Shown piece after piece: positions 1-8,881 of a DNA stretch of 64,000 nucleotides. Numbering within the stretch: position 1 is the first letter of the stretch; each line of letters starts with the position of its first letter. The position numbers and the translations under genes are program-made. The notes below the pieces were generated by a model. That model was not told where the DNA came from, searched no databases, and was given only the letters and a program-made list of their open reading frames with translations. Source of the DNA: Bog-756 sp963777665 (GTDB lineage: Bacteria > Actinomycetota > Acidimicrobiia > Acidimicrobiales > RAAP-2); contig CAVZRJ010000005.1 in the NCBI GenBank assembly GCA_963777665.1, positions 204,568 to 268,567 of the forward strand. The letters are read 5' to 3'.

Positions 1-122
1 GTCCGCCGGCCAAGTCCCGGAGCCGCCGGGCCGCCTCCTAGGCGTCCCGTCAGCCGTTCGCCGGTGGGTCTCCCACACTCGCGACCACGTCCCCACCCGT
101 CGTTCACCCCTCCTTCCCTCCC

Positions 123-1442
123 GTGACCTTTGCAGACCTGCCCGATGCCCTCGAGTGGCTGGACGGGCACATCGACTTCGAGTCGACGGCGCCGACCCGC
201 CGCACCGCGCCGACCCTGGAGCAGATGCGGGCCCTGACCTCCCTGCTGGGCGAGCCACAGCAGGCCTACCCGGCACTCCACATCACCGGGACCAACGGCA
301 AGGGCTCGACCGCGGCGATGATCACCGCGCTGCTCGACGCACGGGGGCTCAGTGTGGGCACCTACACCAGCCCCAACCTGGCCCGGGTCAACGAGCGGAT
401 CGCCCGCAACGGCGAGGCCATCGGCGACGAGGCCTTCACCGATGTGCTCGACTCGATGGCACGGCTGGAGGGGATGCTCGAATCCAGGCCCACCCGGTTC
501 GAACTGTTGACCGCGGCGGCGCTGACCTGGTTCGCCGACGAGGCCGTGGACGTCGCCGTCGTGGAGGTGGGCCTGGGCGGGACCTGGGACTGCACCAACG
601 TGGTCGACGGTGAGGTGGCGGTCATCACCAACATCAGCTACGACCACACCGAGGTCCTCGGTCCGACCCTCGAGGACATCGCCACCGACAAGGCCGGCAT
701 CATCAAACCCGGTTCCCGGGTCGTGGTCGGGGAGACCGATCCCACCCTGGTGGCCCTCTTCCGCGCCGCAGCGGCGGCGGTCGGTGCCGAGGCGTGCTGG
801 GCGCGTGGGGTCGAATTCGCGGTGACCGCCAACCGGCCTGCCGTCGGCGGACGGCTCATCGACGTCCGCACGCCGGGCGCCGCGTACGGCGAACTGCTGG
901 TCCCGCTCCACGGCAGTCACCAGGGGGAGAACGCATCCTGTGCGCTGGCCGCCGTCGAGAGCTTCTTCGGTGCGCCGCTCGATGCGCAGGTGGTGGAGGA
1001 AGCGTTCGCCGGTCTCCGGGTACCCGGCCGGATGGAGGTGATCGGACGCCGCCCCCTCGTCCTCGTGGACGGCGCGCACAACGTCGCGGGGATGTTGGTC
1101 CTCAGCCGATCGCTGGTCGAGGAGTTTCCCGCCGACGGCGAGACCACCGCGGTCGTCGGCATGCTCGGCGGGCGCGACCCGTCGGCCATGTTGGACGCGC
1201 TCCGCTCGGCCGGGGTGCGCACGGTCGTGGCGTGCGCCCCGCGGTCGAATCGGGCACTCGCACCGGAAGCAGTGGCCGCCGCTGCCACCGACCTCGGCAT
1301 GGCGGTGACCGTGGTTCCCTCGCCGGCAGACGCCGTGGCTCACGCCGTCGGATGCTCGGGCCCGGACGACCGGGTGGTCGTGTGCGGCTCGCTCTACGTG
1401 GTCGCGGACGCCCGGCGCGCGCTGCTCCGCGACGCGGTCTGA
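123..1442 (+). CDS. folC: Bifunctional folylpolyglutamate synthase / dihydrofolate synthase
   Basis: A cytoplasmic Mur-ligase-fold enzyme that adds glutamate to dihydropteroate or tetrahydrofolate using ATP. The 439-residue product has the ATP-binding loop ITGTNGKGST at residues 54-63, a central 'VVEVGLGGTWDCTNV' segment, the 'NISYDHTEVLG' region typical of FolC, and the C-terminal domain motif 'DGAHN' near residue 317. The length is normal for the family. The start is the GTG at 123; no TANNNT box or good ribosome site is seen close upstream, so the exact start is less certain. It lies 45 nt before ndk on the same strand. The first 122 bases of the window hold no gene I can support. Confidence 0.95.
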   Translation: MTFADLPDALEWLDGHIDFESTAPTRRTAPTLEQMRALTSLLGEPQQAYPALHITGTNGKGSTAAMITALLDARGLSVGTYTSPNLARVNERIARNGEAIGDEAFTDVLDSMARLEGMLESRPTRFELLTAAALTWFADEAVDVAVVEVGLGGTWDCTNVVDGEVAVITNISYDHTEVLGPTLEDIATDKAGIIKPGSRVVVGETDPTLVALFRAAAAAVGAEACWARGVEFAVTANRPAVGGRLIDVRTPGAAYGELLVPLHGSHQGENASCALAAVESFFGAPLDAQVVEEAFAGLRVPGRMEVIGRRPLVLVDGAHNVAGMLVLSRSLVEEFPADGETTAVVGMLGGRDPSAMLDALRSAGVRTVVACAPRSNRALAPEAVAAAATDLGMAVTVVPSPADAVAHAVGCSGPDDRVVVCGSLYVVADARRALLRDAV

Positions 1443-1472
1443 GCCCGCTCCCCGGCGGTCGGTGACCTCGAC

Positions 1473-1478
1473 TAGCCT
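1473..1478 (+). promoter_or_regulatory. -10 box of ndk (leaderless start)
   Basis: TAGCCT ends 9 nt before the GTG start of ndk and there is no ribosome site between them. This suggests that the transcript begins at or very near the start codon. Confidence 0.5.
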
Positions 1479-1487
1479 GCGTCGCTC

Positions 1488-1895
1488 GTGGGACGAAGCC
1501 TGGTCATCGCCAAACCTGACGCCGTGGAGCGTGGCCTGTCGGGGGAGATCCTCGCCCGGCTCGAGCGCAAGGGCCTGCGGCTCATCGCGGCCGAGCTCCG
1601 GACGATCTCCACCGAGATCGCGGAGGAGCACTACGCCGAGCATCGCGGCAAGCCCTTCTTTGCCGAGCTGGTCGTGTTCATCACCCGCTCTCCCTCGTTG
1701 CTGATGGTGCTCGAGGGACCGGACGACGCCTACAAGGTGGTGCGGAACCTGATGGGTGCCACCGACCCGGTCGACGCCGCACCGGGCACCATCCGAGGGG
1801 ACCTCGCCATGGAAATGGGGGAGAACCTGGTCCACGGTTCGGACTCCCCCGACTCGGCCGCCCGGGAGATCGGACTCTTCTTTCCCGGGCTCTGA
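1488..1895 (+). CDS. ndk: Nucleoside diphosphate kinase
   Basis: Transfers the gamma phosphate of ATP to NDPs through a phosphohistidine, balancing the NTP and dNTP pools in the cytoplasm. The 135-residue protein begins with the family segment 'LVIAKPDAVERG', has the core 'VRNLMGATDP', and carries the active-site His116 in 'NLVHGSDS' where the family has N-x-x-H-G-S-D. The length is family-typical. The start is GTG 1488, 9 nt after a TAGCCT box, which fits a leaderless message. It sits between folC and the mreB leader, as in many actinobacteria. Confidence 0.96.
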   Translation: MGRSLVIAKPDAVERGLSGEILARLERKGLRLIAAELRTISTEIAEEHYAEHRGKPFFAELVVFITRSPSLLMVLEGPDDAYKVVRNLMGATDPVDAAPGTIRGDLAMEMGENLVHGSDSPDSAAREIGLFFPGL

Positions 1896-1960
1896 GCCCC
1901 GGGGAACGGGCCGTCCCGGCTCCGTTGCGGGGGGACCTTGTGCCCACCTGCGGATTCCCG

Positions 1961-1966
1961 TAGCCT
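1961..1966 (+). promoter_or_regulatory. -10 box upstream of the mreB leader ORF
   Basis: TAGCCT ends 9 nt before the ATG at 1976, the start of a 32-codon ORF that runs into mreB. Transcription from this box would start about 100 nt before mreB, so mreB would have a leader that is itself translated. Confidence 0.45.
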
Positions 1967-1975
1967 GAGGGCCAC

Positions 1976-2074
1976 ATGCGGCCTGCCCTGAAGCGCCTGC
2001 GAAGCCGAAGCGCTGCGTGGTCTCTCGCCGAGGTGCGGGTGCGCCCGATCAACGACGGAGGAGTGCATCTCTGA
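1976..2074 (+). CDS. 32-residue upstream ORF coupled to mreB
   Basis: A short reading frame begins with ATG nine nt after a TAGCCT box and ends with TGA overlapping the mreB start as TGATG. The predicted peptide starts MRPALKRLRSRSA and is rich in arginine in its first half; it resembles no family I know. The mreB ribosome site, GGAGGAG at 2057-2063, lies inside the last codons. The arrangement suggests a leaderless leader peptide whose translation is coupled to mreB. It could also be a chance frame. Only its position and the overlap argue for function. Confidence 0.4.
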   Translation: MRPALKRLRSRSAAWSLAEVRVRPINDGGVHL

Positions 2075-3105
2075 TGCGCGACGACAATTTTTCCCTGCTC
2101 GGACGCGATATGGCCGTGGATCTGGGGACCGCCAACACGCTGGTGTACGTGCGCGGCCGCGGGATCGTCCTCAACGAGCCTTCGGTGGTGGCGGTCAACG
2201 TGAAGGACGGGCGGCCGTTGGCGGTCGGGGCCGAGGCGAAGCGCATGATCGGGCGCACCCCGAGCCACATCCAGGCCATCCGCCCGTTGAAGGACGGCGT
2301 CATCGCCGACTTCGAGATCTGCGAGAAGATGCTCCGCTACTTCATCCACCGCGTGCACCAGCGGCGCTTCGCCAAGCCGCGCATGGTCATCTGCGTCCCC
2401 TCCGGCATCACCGGTGTCGAACAGCGGGCGGTCATGGAGGCCGCCGAGTACGCCGGGGCCCGCAAGGCGTACATCATCGAGGAGCCGATGGCCGCGGCGA
2501 TCGGTGCGGGCCTCCCGGTTCACGAGCCGACCGGCAACATGGTGGTCGACATCGGCGGCGGCACCACCGAGGTGGCGGTCATCTCCCTCGGTGGCATCGT
2601 GACCAGCCAGTCGATCCGCATCGGCGGCGACGAGCTCGACGAGGCGATCGTGACCTTCGTGAAGAAGGAGTACAGCCTCGCGCTCGGTGAGCGCACCGCG
2701 GAGGAGATCAAGATCGCCCTTGGCTCCGCGTACGAGCTCGAGGAGGAGCTCCACGCCGAGATCCGCGGCCGCGACCTGGTCACCGGGTTGCCCAAGACCG
2801 TGGTCATCTCGACCCAGGAGATCCGCCAGGCCATCGAGGAGCCGGTGTCGGCGATCGTCGACGCGATCAAGGTCACCCTCGATCGCACCCCGCCGGAGTT
2901 GGCTGCCGACATCATGGAGCAGGGCATCGTCCTGACCGGTGGCGGGGCACTGCTCCACGGGCTGGACAGCCGGCTCACCCAGGAGACCGGGATGCCCATC
3001 GTGGTCGCACGCGACCCGCTGAACTGCGTCGCCGTGGGCAGCGGGCAGTGCCTCGAGGAGTTCGAGGCCCTCAAGCAGGTCCTGATCACCTCCTCGGCCC
3101 GCTGA
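2074..3105 (+). CDS. mreB: Rod shape-determining protein MreB
   Basis: A bacterial actin homologue that forms membrane-bound filaments and guides the elongation machinery. The 343-residue product starts MRDDNFSLLGRD and has phosphate-1 'DLGTANTLVYV', the 'CVPSGITGVEQRAV' segment, phosphate-2 'VVDIGGGTTEVAVIS' and the adenosine motif 'GIVLTGGGALLHGLD'. The ATG at 2074 is chosen over an in-frame GTG at 2017 because GGAGGAG lies 10 nt upstream and family homology begins just after it. It overlaps the upstream 32-codon ORF by one base (TGATG). The mreC and mreD genes follow closely, which indicates one operon. Confidence 0.97.
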   Translation: MRDDNFSLLGRDMAVDLGTANTLVYVRGRGIVLNEPSVVAVNVKDGRPLAVGAEAKRMIGRTPSHIQAIRPLKDGVIADFEICEKMLRYFIHRVHQRRFAKPRMVICVPSGITGVEQRAVMEAAEYAGARKAYIIEEPMAAAIGAGLPVHEPTGNMVVDIGGGTTEVAVISLGGIVTSQSIRIGGDELDEAIVTFVKKEYSLALGERTAEEIKIALGSAYELEEELHAEIRGRDLVTGLPKTVVISTQEIRQAIEEPVSAIVDAIKVTLDRTPPELAADIMEQGIVLTGGGALLHGLDSRLTQETGMPIVVARDPLNCVAVGSGQCLEEFEALKQVLITSSAR

Positions 3106-3126
3106 ACCGCGGGAGCCAGTGCTCCT

Positions 3127-3966
3127 GTGCCGATGCCGCGGCGATCACGCCGCCCTCGCACGACGCTCATCCTGCTGGTCCTGGCGTCACTGACGATCAT
3201 CACCGTCGACGCCCGGGGGGGATTCCACGTGATCACCTCCGGGATGCGGTCGGTCGCGGCCGACGCGTTCGCCCCGGTGCGCTCGGGGGTCAACGCGGTC
3301 GTCGAGCCCATCGGCAGCTTCCTGGCCGGTTCCGTCCACTACGGCGCGGTACGGGAGCAGAACGCGAAGCTCCAGCAGGAGATCGACCAGATGAAGGCGG
3401 ACCTGGCCGGCGCGCCGGATGCCGAGCAGGCCCTCAAGCAGCTGTCGGCCCTCCTCGACCTGCCGTACGTGCAGAACCTGCAGACGGTGGCGGCCGAAGT
3501 GACCAACTACGGGACCAGCGACTTCGCTGCCACCATCGGGATCGGGGTGGGACGGAGCGACGGGGTTCAGCTCAACATGCCGGTGGTCGGGGCCGGCGGT
3601 CTGGTCGGCCAGGTCGTGGCGACCAGCCATCACACCGCCACCGTGCGGCTCATCACCGATGGTCAGTCGGCGGTTGGGGTCCGCTACGGGCCCTCCCCTG
3701 GCGCTCTGGCCGTGCTCACCGGGCAGGGGTCGGGCAAGCCCCTGGACGCCGCCCTGGTCCCGTCGAACACCCCCCTCACCCACGGCGAGGTGTTCACGAC
3801 GAGCGGGCTGCAGGGCGCCGCCTATCCCGCCGGGATTCCGGTGGCACGGGTGGTGTCCTCGAGCACCGGTGGCAGCGCGGCCGAGGAGTCGGTGGTCCTG
3901 CAGCCAGAGGCCGATCTGGCCCACCTCAGGTACGTGTCGGTCCTGCTCTGGGGTCCGGCCTCATGA
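3127..3966 (+). CDS. mreC: Rod shape-determining protein MreC
   Basis: A bitopic membrane protein that links MreB filaments to the periplasmic cell-wall enzymes. The 279 residues contain a basic N-terminus (PRRSRRPR), one membrane helix at about residues 12-28, a short coiled coil around residues 75-100 ('VREQNAKLQQEIDQMKADL'), and a beta-rich C-terminal domain with 'PVVGAGGLVGQVV' and 'VRLITDGQSAVGVR'. The GTG start at 3127 lies 21 nt after mreB. The stop overlaps mreD as ATGA, so the two are translationally coupled. Confidence 0.93.
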   Translation: MPMPRRSRRPRTTLILLVLASLTIITVDARGGFHVITSGMRSVAADAFAPVRSGVNAVVEPIGSFLAGSVHYGAVREQNAKLQQEIDQMKADLAGAPDAEQALKQLSALLDLPYVQNLQTVAAEVTNYGTSDFAATIGIGVGRSDGVQLNMPVVGAGGLVGQVVATSHHTATVRLITDGQSAVGVRYGPSPGALAVLTGQGSGKPLDAALVPSNTPLTHGEVFTTSGLQGAAYPAGIPVARVVSSSTGGSAAEESVVLQPEADLAHLRYVSVLLWGPAS

Positions 3967-4499
3967 CGACCCGGGACGCGGCCCGCGTGACCCTGGTCGT
4001 CTTCGCCTTCGTGGTCGTCCAACAGACCCTCATCCTCGACCTGAGGTTCGGGGCCATCCATCCCGACGTGATGGTCCTCCTCCCGATCCTGGCGGGCATC
4101 GTCGGGGGACCGTCCCGTGGAGCGACCATGGGCTTCGGCGCCGGCCTGGTGGCGGACCTCTTCTTGCCCACCCCGTTCGGGCTGTCGGCGCTCGTCGGAT
4201 GCCTCCTCGGCTTCGGGGTCGGGGTGGCCACACTGGCCCTCGACCGGACCGCATGGTGGCTGGCCCCGACGGCCGCGCTCGGCGGGAGCGCCGCCTACGA
4301 GCTGGTCTACGCCTCGCTCGGCTCGGTGCTCGGCCAGCCCCAGATGCTCCACGTCGACCTCCTCCGGGTGGTGGTCGTCGTCTCGGTGACCAACGCCGTG
4401 CTCGCCCTGCCCGCGATGCGCCTGGTGTCCTGGGGCCTGCCCGCATCCTCGATCGAGGGAATACCGACCTCCACGGTGGCCACCGGCGGGCTCCGGTGA
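3963..4499 (+). CDS. mreD: Rod shape-determining membrane protein MreD
   Basis: A small polytopic membrane partner of MreC in the elongasome. The 178-residue product has about five hydrophobic segments, beginning with 'VTLVVFAFVVVQQTLI', and the family-like 'ILAGIVGGPSRGATMGFGAGLVADLFLPTPFGLSALVG'-type region where charged residues flank a glycine-rich helix. The start ATG 3963 overlaps the mreC stop. Homology of MreD proteins is weak, so the assignment rests on topology, length and the mreB-mreC-X-PBP2 gene order. Confidence 0.88.
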   Translation: MTTRDAARVTLVVFAFVVVQQTLILDLRFGAIHPDVMVLLPILAGIVGGPSRGATMGFGAGLVADLFLPTPFGLSALVGCLLGFGVGVATLALDRTAWWLAPTAALGGSAAYELVYASLGSVLGQPQMLHVDLLRVVVVVSVTNAVLALPAMRLVSWGLPASSIEGIPTSTVATGGLR

Positions 4500-4590
4500 G
4501 CAGGGGGCCCGCCCCCGGGCCGGTGACGTGCGAGCCGGTCCGGTCCTGCCGCGTGCCATCCCGGCCCCGGGCTTGGGATAGTGGGGTGCC

Positions 4591-6777
4591 GTGAGCCGCT
4601 CATTTCGACACCCGTTCGGACGCAAACGCGTCTTCGTCAGCGCCGGCGCCACCAAGCCGAGCCGCAAGCAGCCACGACAACCCCGGATCCGCCCGAGCAG
4701 GGTCTCCGTCGGATCGATCCTCGAGACCCCTGAGACCACCGACGCGCGCCCCGGCCTGCGACTCCGGATCACCGGCATCGTGGTGGTCGTCCTGTTCGCA
4801 CTCCTCGGCCTCCGCCTCTGGGCCCTCCAGGTGCTCCAGGCTCCGGCTGCCGCCCAGGCGGTCACCGCCAACCAGATCCGTGTGGTCCCGGTCGAGCCGA
4901 CCCGTGGCCTCATCCTCGACCGATCGGGCAATCCGCTGGTCAACAACGTGGTGACCGAGCAGATCACCCTCTCCCGGCTGTCCGCCCAACAGGACCCGAG
5001 CGTGGTCGGCCGCCTGGCCGCCCTCATCGGCGAGACGACCGCGCAGATCGACGCGTCCATTGCCGACCAGCGCTACAGCCTCTACAAGCCGGTGCCCATC
5101 CTCCCCAACGCTCCGCTCTCGGACATCCTCTACATCCGCGAGCACCAGGACGAGTTCCCCGGGGTCTCCTCGGTCCAGACCTCCCAGCGCAACTATCCCC
5201 AGCTCGAGGAGCCCGGCCCGGCACAGCAGGGCTATCCGGCCTCCCAGGTCCTCGGCTACGTGGGCACCATCAACTCCACGGAGCTGGCCTCCCGGGTATC
5301 CCAGGGCTACCAGGAGGGGGATCCCTTCGGCCAGTCCGGCCTCGAGTACCAGTACGAGTCCGATCTGCGGGGGACACCCGGCCAGCAGCAGCTCGAGGTG
5401 GATTCACGGGGCCAGGTGGCCGGGGCGCTCAAGACGACGCCCGCGAGGCCCGGGGCCGACATCGTGACCAACCTCGACACCAACCTCCAGCAGGTCGCCG
5501 ACAACGCGCTCGCCGCCCAGGTCGGCGCGCTCCGCAACACCTACGACCCCCAGTGCAACAACCGCACCGGGTGCTATCCGGCCGCCACCGGCGGCGCGGT
5601 GGTCGTGATGAACCCGCAGACCGGCGCCGTCTACGCGATGTCCTCCTTCCCGAGCTACAACCCCTCGGTCTGGGTGGGGGGGATCACCACCGCCCAGTAC
5701 TCCGCCCTCTCCGACCCGACCAAGAACGAGCCGCTCATCAACCGGGCCATCGACGGGCTCTACACCCCGGGATCCACCTTCAAGCTCAACACGGCCACCG
5801 CCGCCCTCAACTCCGGGCTGTGGTCGACGGGCACCTACTACGACGACGCCGGGACCTTCACTGTTCCGGGGTGCCAGTACAACAGCCCCAGCTGCAAACT
5901 CCACAACAGCGACGGCGAGGGTGGTTTCGGCGCCATCAACATCTCGACCGCCCTGACCGTCTCGAGCGACGACTTCTTCTACAACCTCGGAGCGCTCTTC
6001 TACGACCAGAGCAGTACCTACGGTGAGACCCCGATCCAGGACCAGGCCGCCCAGTACAGCCTCGGACAGCTCACCGGCATCGACCTGCCCGGCGAGGCGC
6101 AGGGGAGGGTGGACAGCAAGCCGGAGCGGGCCAAGCTGCACAGCCTGAACCCGACCGCATTCCCCAACACCACCTGGTACACCGGTGACAACGTCCAGAT
6201 GGCGTTCGGCCAGGGCGGCACCTACATCACGCCCATCGAGCAGGCCGTGGCCTACTCGACGTTCGCCAACGGGGGCACCCGCTACGCCCCCCAGATCGCC
6301 GCCGCAGCCGTCTCGCCGAGCGGCCGGGTGATCAAACGCTTCGCCCCCCAGGTGACCGGGCACGTGAACCTGCCCCCCTCGACCTACCAGGCCCTGCTCA
6401 CCGGATTCACCGGCGTGGTCCAGGCGTATCCTGCGGGCACGGCATCCGGAACCTTCCGGGGGCTCAGCTTCCCGGGCGGGCTGGCCGGCAAGACCGGCAC
6501 GGCGGACACGGTGGCCGGCAAGGAGCCCACCGGCTGGTTCGTCGGGTTCGGGCCGGTCGCCAACCCGCAGTACGTCGTCGTCTGCGTCATCGACCAGGCC
6601 GGCTACGGCGCGACCGCTGCGGCGCCGGTGGTGCGTGACATCTTCGGCTACCTGGCCACCCACCCGATCGGACCGGTGACCCTTCCCCCTGCTCAGCAGC
6701 AGGTACGGGCAACCCAGGGGATCCAGCTCCCGTCGACCGCCCCCGCATCGCCGACCACGACCCTTCCCGGCGGCTGA
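4591..6777 (+). CDS. mrdA: Penicillin-binding protein 2 (elongation transpeptidase)
   Basis: A class B PBP that cross-links peptidoglycan during lateral wall growth. The 728 residues show a long basic cytoplasmic N-terminus, one membrane helix near residues 58-75, a dimerisation domain starting 'TRGLILDRSGNPLVNN', and a transpeptidase domain with the SxxK motif at Ser395-Lys398 (in 'TPGSTFKLN'), the second motif as S458-S-D460, and KTGT at residues 634-637. A threonine/alanine-rich tail ends the protein. The GTG start at 4591 follows a GATAGT box by 8 nt. RodA, the usual glycosyltransferase partner, is not encoded next to it. Confidence 0.94.
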   Translation: MSRSFRHPFGRKRVFVSAGATKPSRKQPRQPRIRPSRVSVGSILETPETTDARPGLRLRITGIVVVVLFALLGLRLWALQVLQAPAAAQAVTANQIRVVPVEPTRGLILDRSGNPLVNNVVTEQITLSRLSAQQDPSVVGRLAALIGETTAQIDASIADQRYSLYKPVPILPNAPLSDILYIREHQDEFPGVSSVQTSQRNYPQLEEPGPAQQGYPASQVLGYVGTINSTELASRVSQGYQEGDPFGQSGLEYQYESDLRGTPGQQQLEVDSRGQVAGALKTTPARPGADIVTNLDTNLQQVADNALAAQVGALRNTYDPQCNNRTGCYPAATGGAVVVMNPQTGAVYAMSSFPSYNPSVWVGGITTAQYSALSDPTKNEPLINRAIDGLYTPGSTFKLNTATAALNSGLWSTGTYYDDAGTFTVPGCQYNSPSCKLHNSDGEGGFGAINISTALTVSSDDFFYNLGALFYDQSSTYGETPIQDQAAQYSLGQLTGIDLPGEAQGRVDSKPERAKLHSLNPTAFPNTTWYTGDNVQMAFGQGGTYITPIEQAVAYSTFANGGTRYAPQIAAAAVSPSGRVIKRFAPQVTGHVNLPPSTYQALLTGFTGVVQAYPAGTASGTFRGLSFPGGLAGKTGTADTVAGKEPTGWFVGFGPVANPQYVVVCVIDQAGYGATAAAPVVRDIFGYLATHPIGPVTLPPAQQQVRATQGIQLPSTAPASPTTTLPGG

Positions 6778-6830
6778 GCTCCCGGGCGCCCGCCCGCACC
6801 GGGGGGACCGAGCCGCCCCGCCCCAGCGCA

Positions 6831-6836
6831 TAGCAT
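6831..6836 (+). promoter_or_regulatory. Possible -10 box of the TIGR03960 gene
   Basis: TAGCAT overlaps the first possible ATG (6835). If it is the -10 box, the transcript would begin near the second in-frame ATG at 6847, ten nt downstream. This pattern matches other leaderless starts in the window. Confidence 0.35.
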
Positions 6837-8880
6837 GAGCAGGGAGATGGAGTCCCTCTGGCCACAGGTCGAGTTGCTGTTGGCCCAGGTCACCAAGCCG
6901 GCCCGCTACATCGGCGGCGAGTTGGGCGCCCTCGCACCCGAGCACGGTCCCGACGTCGTGTCCTGGTTGCTGGTCTACCCCGACACCTACGAGATCGGCC
7001 TGCCCAACCAGGGGCTGCAGATCCTCTACGAGATCCTCAACGAGCGTCCCGACGCGTCGGCCGAACGCTCCTACGCCCCGTGGGTGGACATGGAGGCGGC
7101 GATGCGCGCCGCCGGGGTCCCGCTCTTCTCGGTGGAGAACCACCTGGACGCCGGTGAATTCGACGTGCTCGCGTTCAATCTCTCGGCCGAGCTCGTCTAC
7201 ACCAACGTGCTCAATCTCATCGACCTGGCAGGGGTGCCGGTGCGATCGGCCGACCGCACCGTCGACCACCCGATCGTGCTGGCGGGCGGGCACTGCACCT
7301 TCAACCCCGAGCCCCTCGCCGACTTCGTGGACGCCTTCGTGATCGGCGACGGCGAGGAGGTGGTGGGCGAAGTCAACGAGACCCTGGCCGCCTTCCTCGT
7401 CGCTCCGGGCCCGCGCCCCGGCGGAGCGGACGGTCCCGATCGCCGCGAGGCACTCCTCCGCGCCCTCTCCACGGTGCCCGGGGTCTACGTCCCGTGCTGC
7501 TACGAGGCGCGCCACGACCCGGAGACCGGCCGCCTGACCGCGACCGTGCCGCGGTTCGCCGACACCCCGGAGCGGGTCGAGAAGCGGACCATCGCCGACC
7601 TCGGCTCCTCGCCGTACCCGAGACAGCAGCTGGTCCCCCTCACCGAGGTCGTCCACGACCGCCTCAACGTCGAGCTCTTCCGCGGCTGCACCCGCGGGTG
7701 CCGGTTCTGCCAGGCCGGCATGATCACCCGTCCGGTGCGCGAGCGCCCGGCTGAACAGGTGCGCACCATGGTCGCCTCGGGGCTGGCCCGCACCGGTTAC
7801 GACGAGGTGGCGCTGACCTCCCTGTCCAGCGCCGACTATTCGGGCATCGAGGACACGGTGACGGCCATCATCGACGACCCGGCGTGTTCTGGACAGGTCT
7901 CGGTGAGCCTGCCCAGCCTGCGGGTGGATGCCTTCACCGTCGGCACCGCAGCCCAGATCCAGCGGGTCCGGCGCACCGGGCTCACCTTCGCCCCCGAGGG
8001 GGGGACCTGGAGGATGCGCCAGGTCATCAACAAGCTCATTCGGGAAGAGGACCTCTACGCGGCCGTCGACGCCGCCTTCAGCCAGGGCTGGAGGCGGGTC
8101 AAGCTCTACTTCCTCATCGGTCTTCCCACCGAGACGGACGAGGACACCCTCGGGATCGTGACCCTGGCCGCCCAGTGCGTGGCGATCGGTCGGCGCTACC
8201 ACAAAGGGGTCACGGTGACTGCGTCGGTCGGTGGCTTCGTGCCCAAGGTCCAGACCCCGTTCCAGTGGTTCGGGCAGAACACCATCGAGGAGCTGACCCG
8301 CAAGGTCCGTCTCCTGCGCGACGGGGCCCGACCGGTACGCGGCCTGACCATCCGGTGGCACGATCCGAAGGCCACTGCGGCCGAGGGGATCCTGAGCAGG
8401 GGTGACCGCCGGATCGGGCCGGTGATCGAGCGGGTCTGGCGTCACGGTGGCACCTTCCAGGAGTGGTCGGAGCGATTCGACCTGGACCTGTGGACGGACG
8501 CCCTGGCCGCAGAGGGCCTGACCCTCGAGGACACCGTCTACCGCCACCGGACAGAGGACGAGGCGCTGCCCTGGGAGCACGTCTCGGCGGGGCTCCACCG
8601 GGACTTCCTCTGGCAGGACTGGAGGGATGCCCTGGCCGAGCACGGTCTCCCCGACTGCCGGTGGACCCCCTGCTACGACTGTGGTGCCTGCACCGGGTTC
8701 GGCATCGAGCACGTGGTTGCCTCTGCCGCCCCACCCGCCGGCGGGAGCCAGGGGACCGGGCAGGATCTCTCGACCGGTGGCCAGGTACCGGTACGATTCC
8801 TGTCCACGGCGCCGACCGGCGCCGTCCCGACCCCAGGGTCGGGAGAGGACGCCGTTCTGGTCGGGGAAGGGAGAGGCTGA
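6835..8880 (+). CDS. TIGR03960-family B12-binding/radical SAM protein
   Basis: A member of the widespread family with an N-terminal cobalamin-binding-like domain and a radical SAM domain; its reaction is not established. The 681-residue product begins with the family segment 'KPARYIGGE', and 'LVYPDTYEIGLPNQGLQ' lies in the B12-binding-like part. The iron-sulfur cysteines are C285, C289 and C292 in 'CTRGCRFCQAG'. A second cysteine set, 'CYDCGACTGFG', lies near the C-terminus. In many bacteria this gene is followed by a TIGR03936 gene and then RNase G, exactly as here, which suggests a role in RNA or ribosome maturation (inference). The true start may be ATG 6847, since a TAGCAT box overlaps ATG 6835. 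Confidence 0.9.
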   Translation: MSREMESLWPQVELLLAQVTKPARYIGGELGALAPEHGPDVVSWLLVYPDTYEIGLPNQGLQILYEILNERPDASAERSYAPWVDMEAAMRAAGVPLFSVENHLDAGEFDVLAFNLSAELVYTNVLNLIDLAGVPVRSADRTVDHPIVLAGGHCTFNPEPLADFVDAFVIGDGEEVVGEVNETLAAFLVAPGPRPGGADGPDRREALLRALSTVPGVYVPCCYEARHDPETGRLTATVPRFADTPERVEKRTIADLGSSPYPRQQLVPLTEVVHDRLNVELFRGCTRGCRFCQAGMITRPVRERPAEQVRTMVASGLARTGYDEVALTSLSSADYSGIEDTVTAIIDDPACSGQVSVSLPSLRVDAFTVGTAAQIQRVRRTGLTFAPEGGTWRMRQVINKLIREEDLYAAVDAAFSQGWRRVKLYFLIGLPTETDEDTLGIVTLAAQCVAIGRRYHKGVTVTASVGGFVPKVQTPFQWFGQNTIEELTRKVRLLRDGARPVRGLTIRWHDPKATAAEGILSRGDRRIGPVIERVWRHGGTFQEWSERFDLDLWTDALAAEGLTLEDTVYRHRTEDEALPWEHVSAGLHRDFLWQDWRDALAEHGLPDCRWTPCYDCGACTGFGIEHVVASAAPPAGGSQGTGQDLSTGGQVPVRFLSTAPTGAVPTPGSGEDAVLVGEGRG

Positions 8881-8881
8881 G

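Noticed and set aside
1..122. A C-terminal tail of an upstream gene (frame ending TAG at 39-41)
   Set aside because: Twelve basic codons before a stop are too few to assign. valS often precedes folC, but nothing here identifies it.
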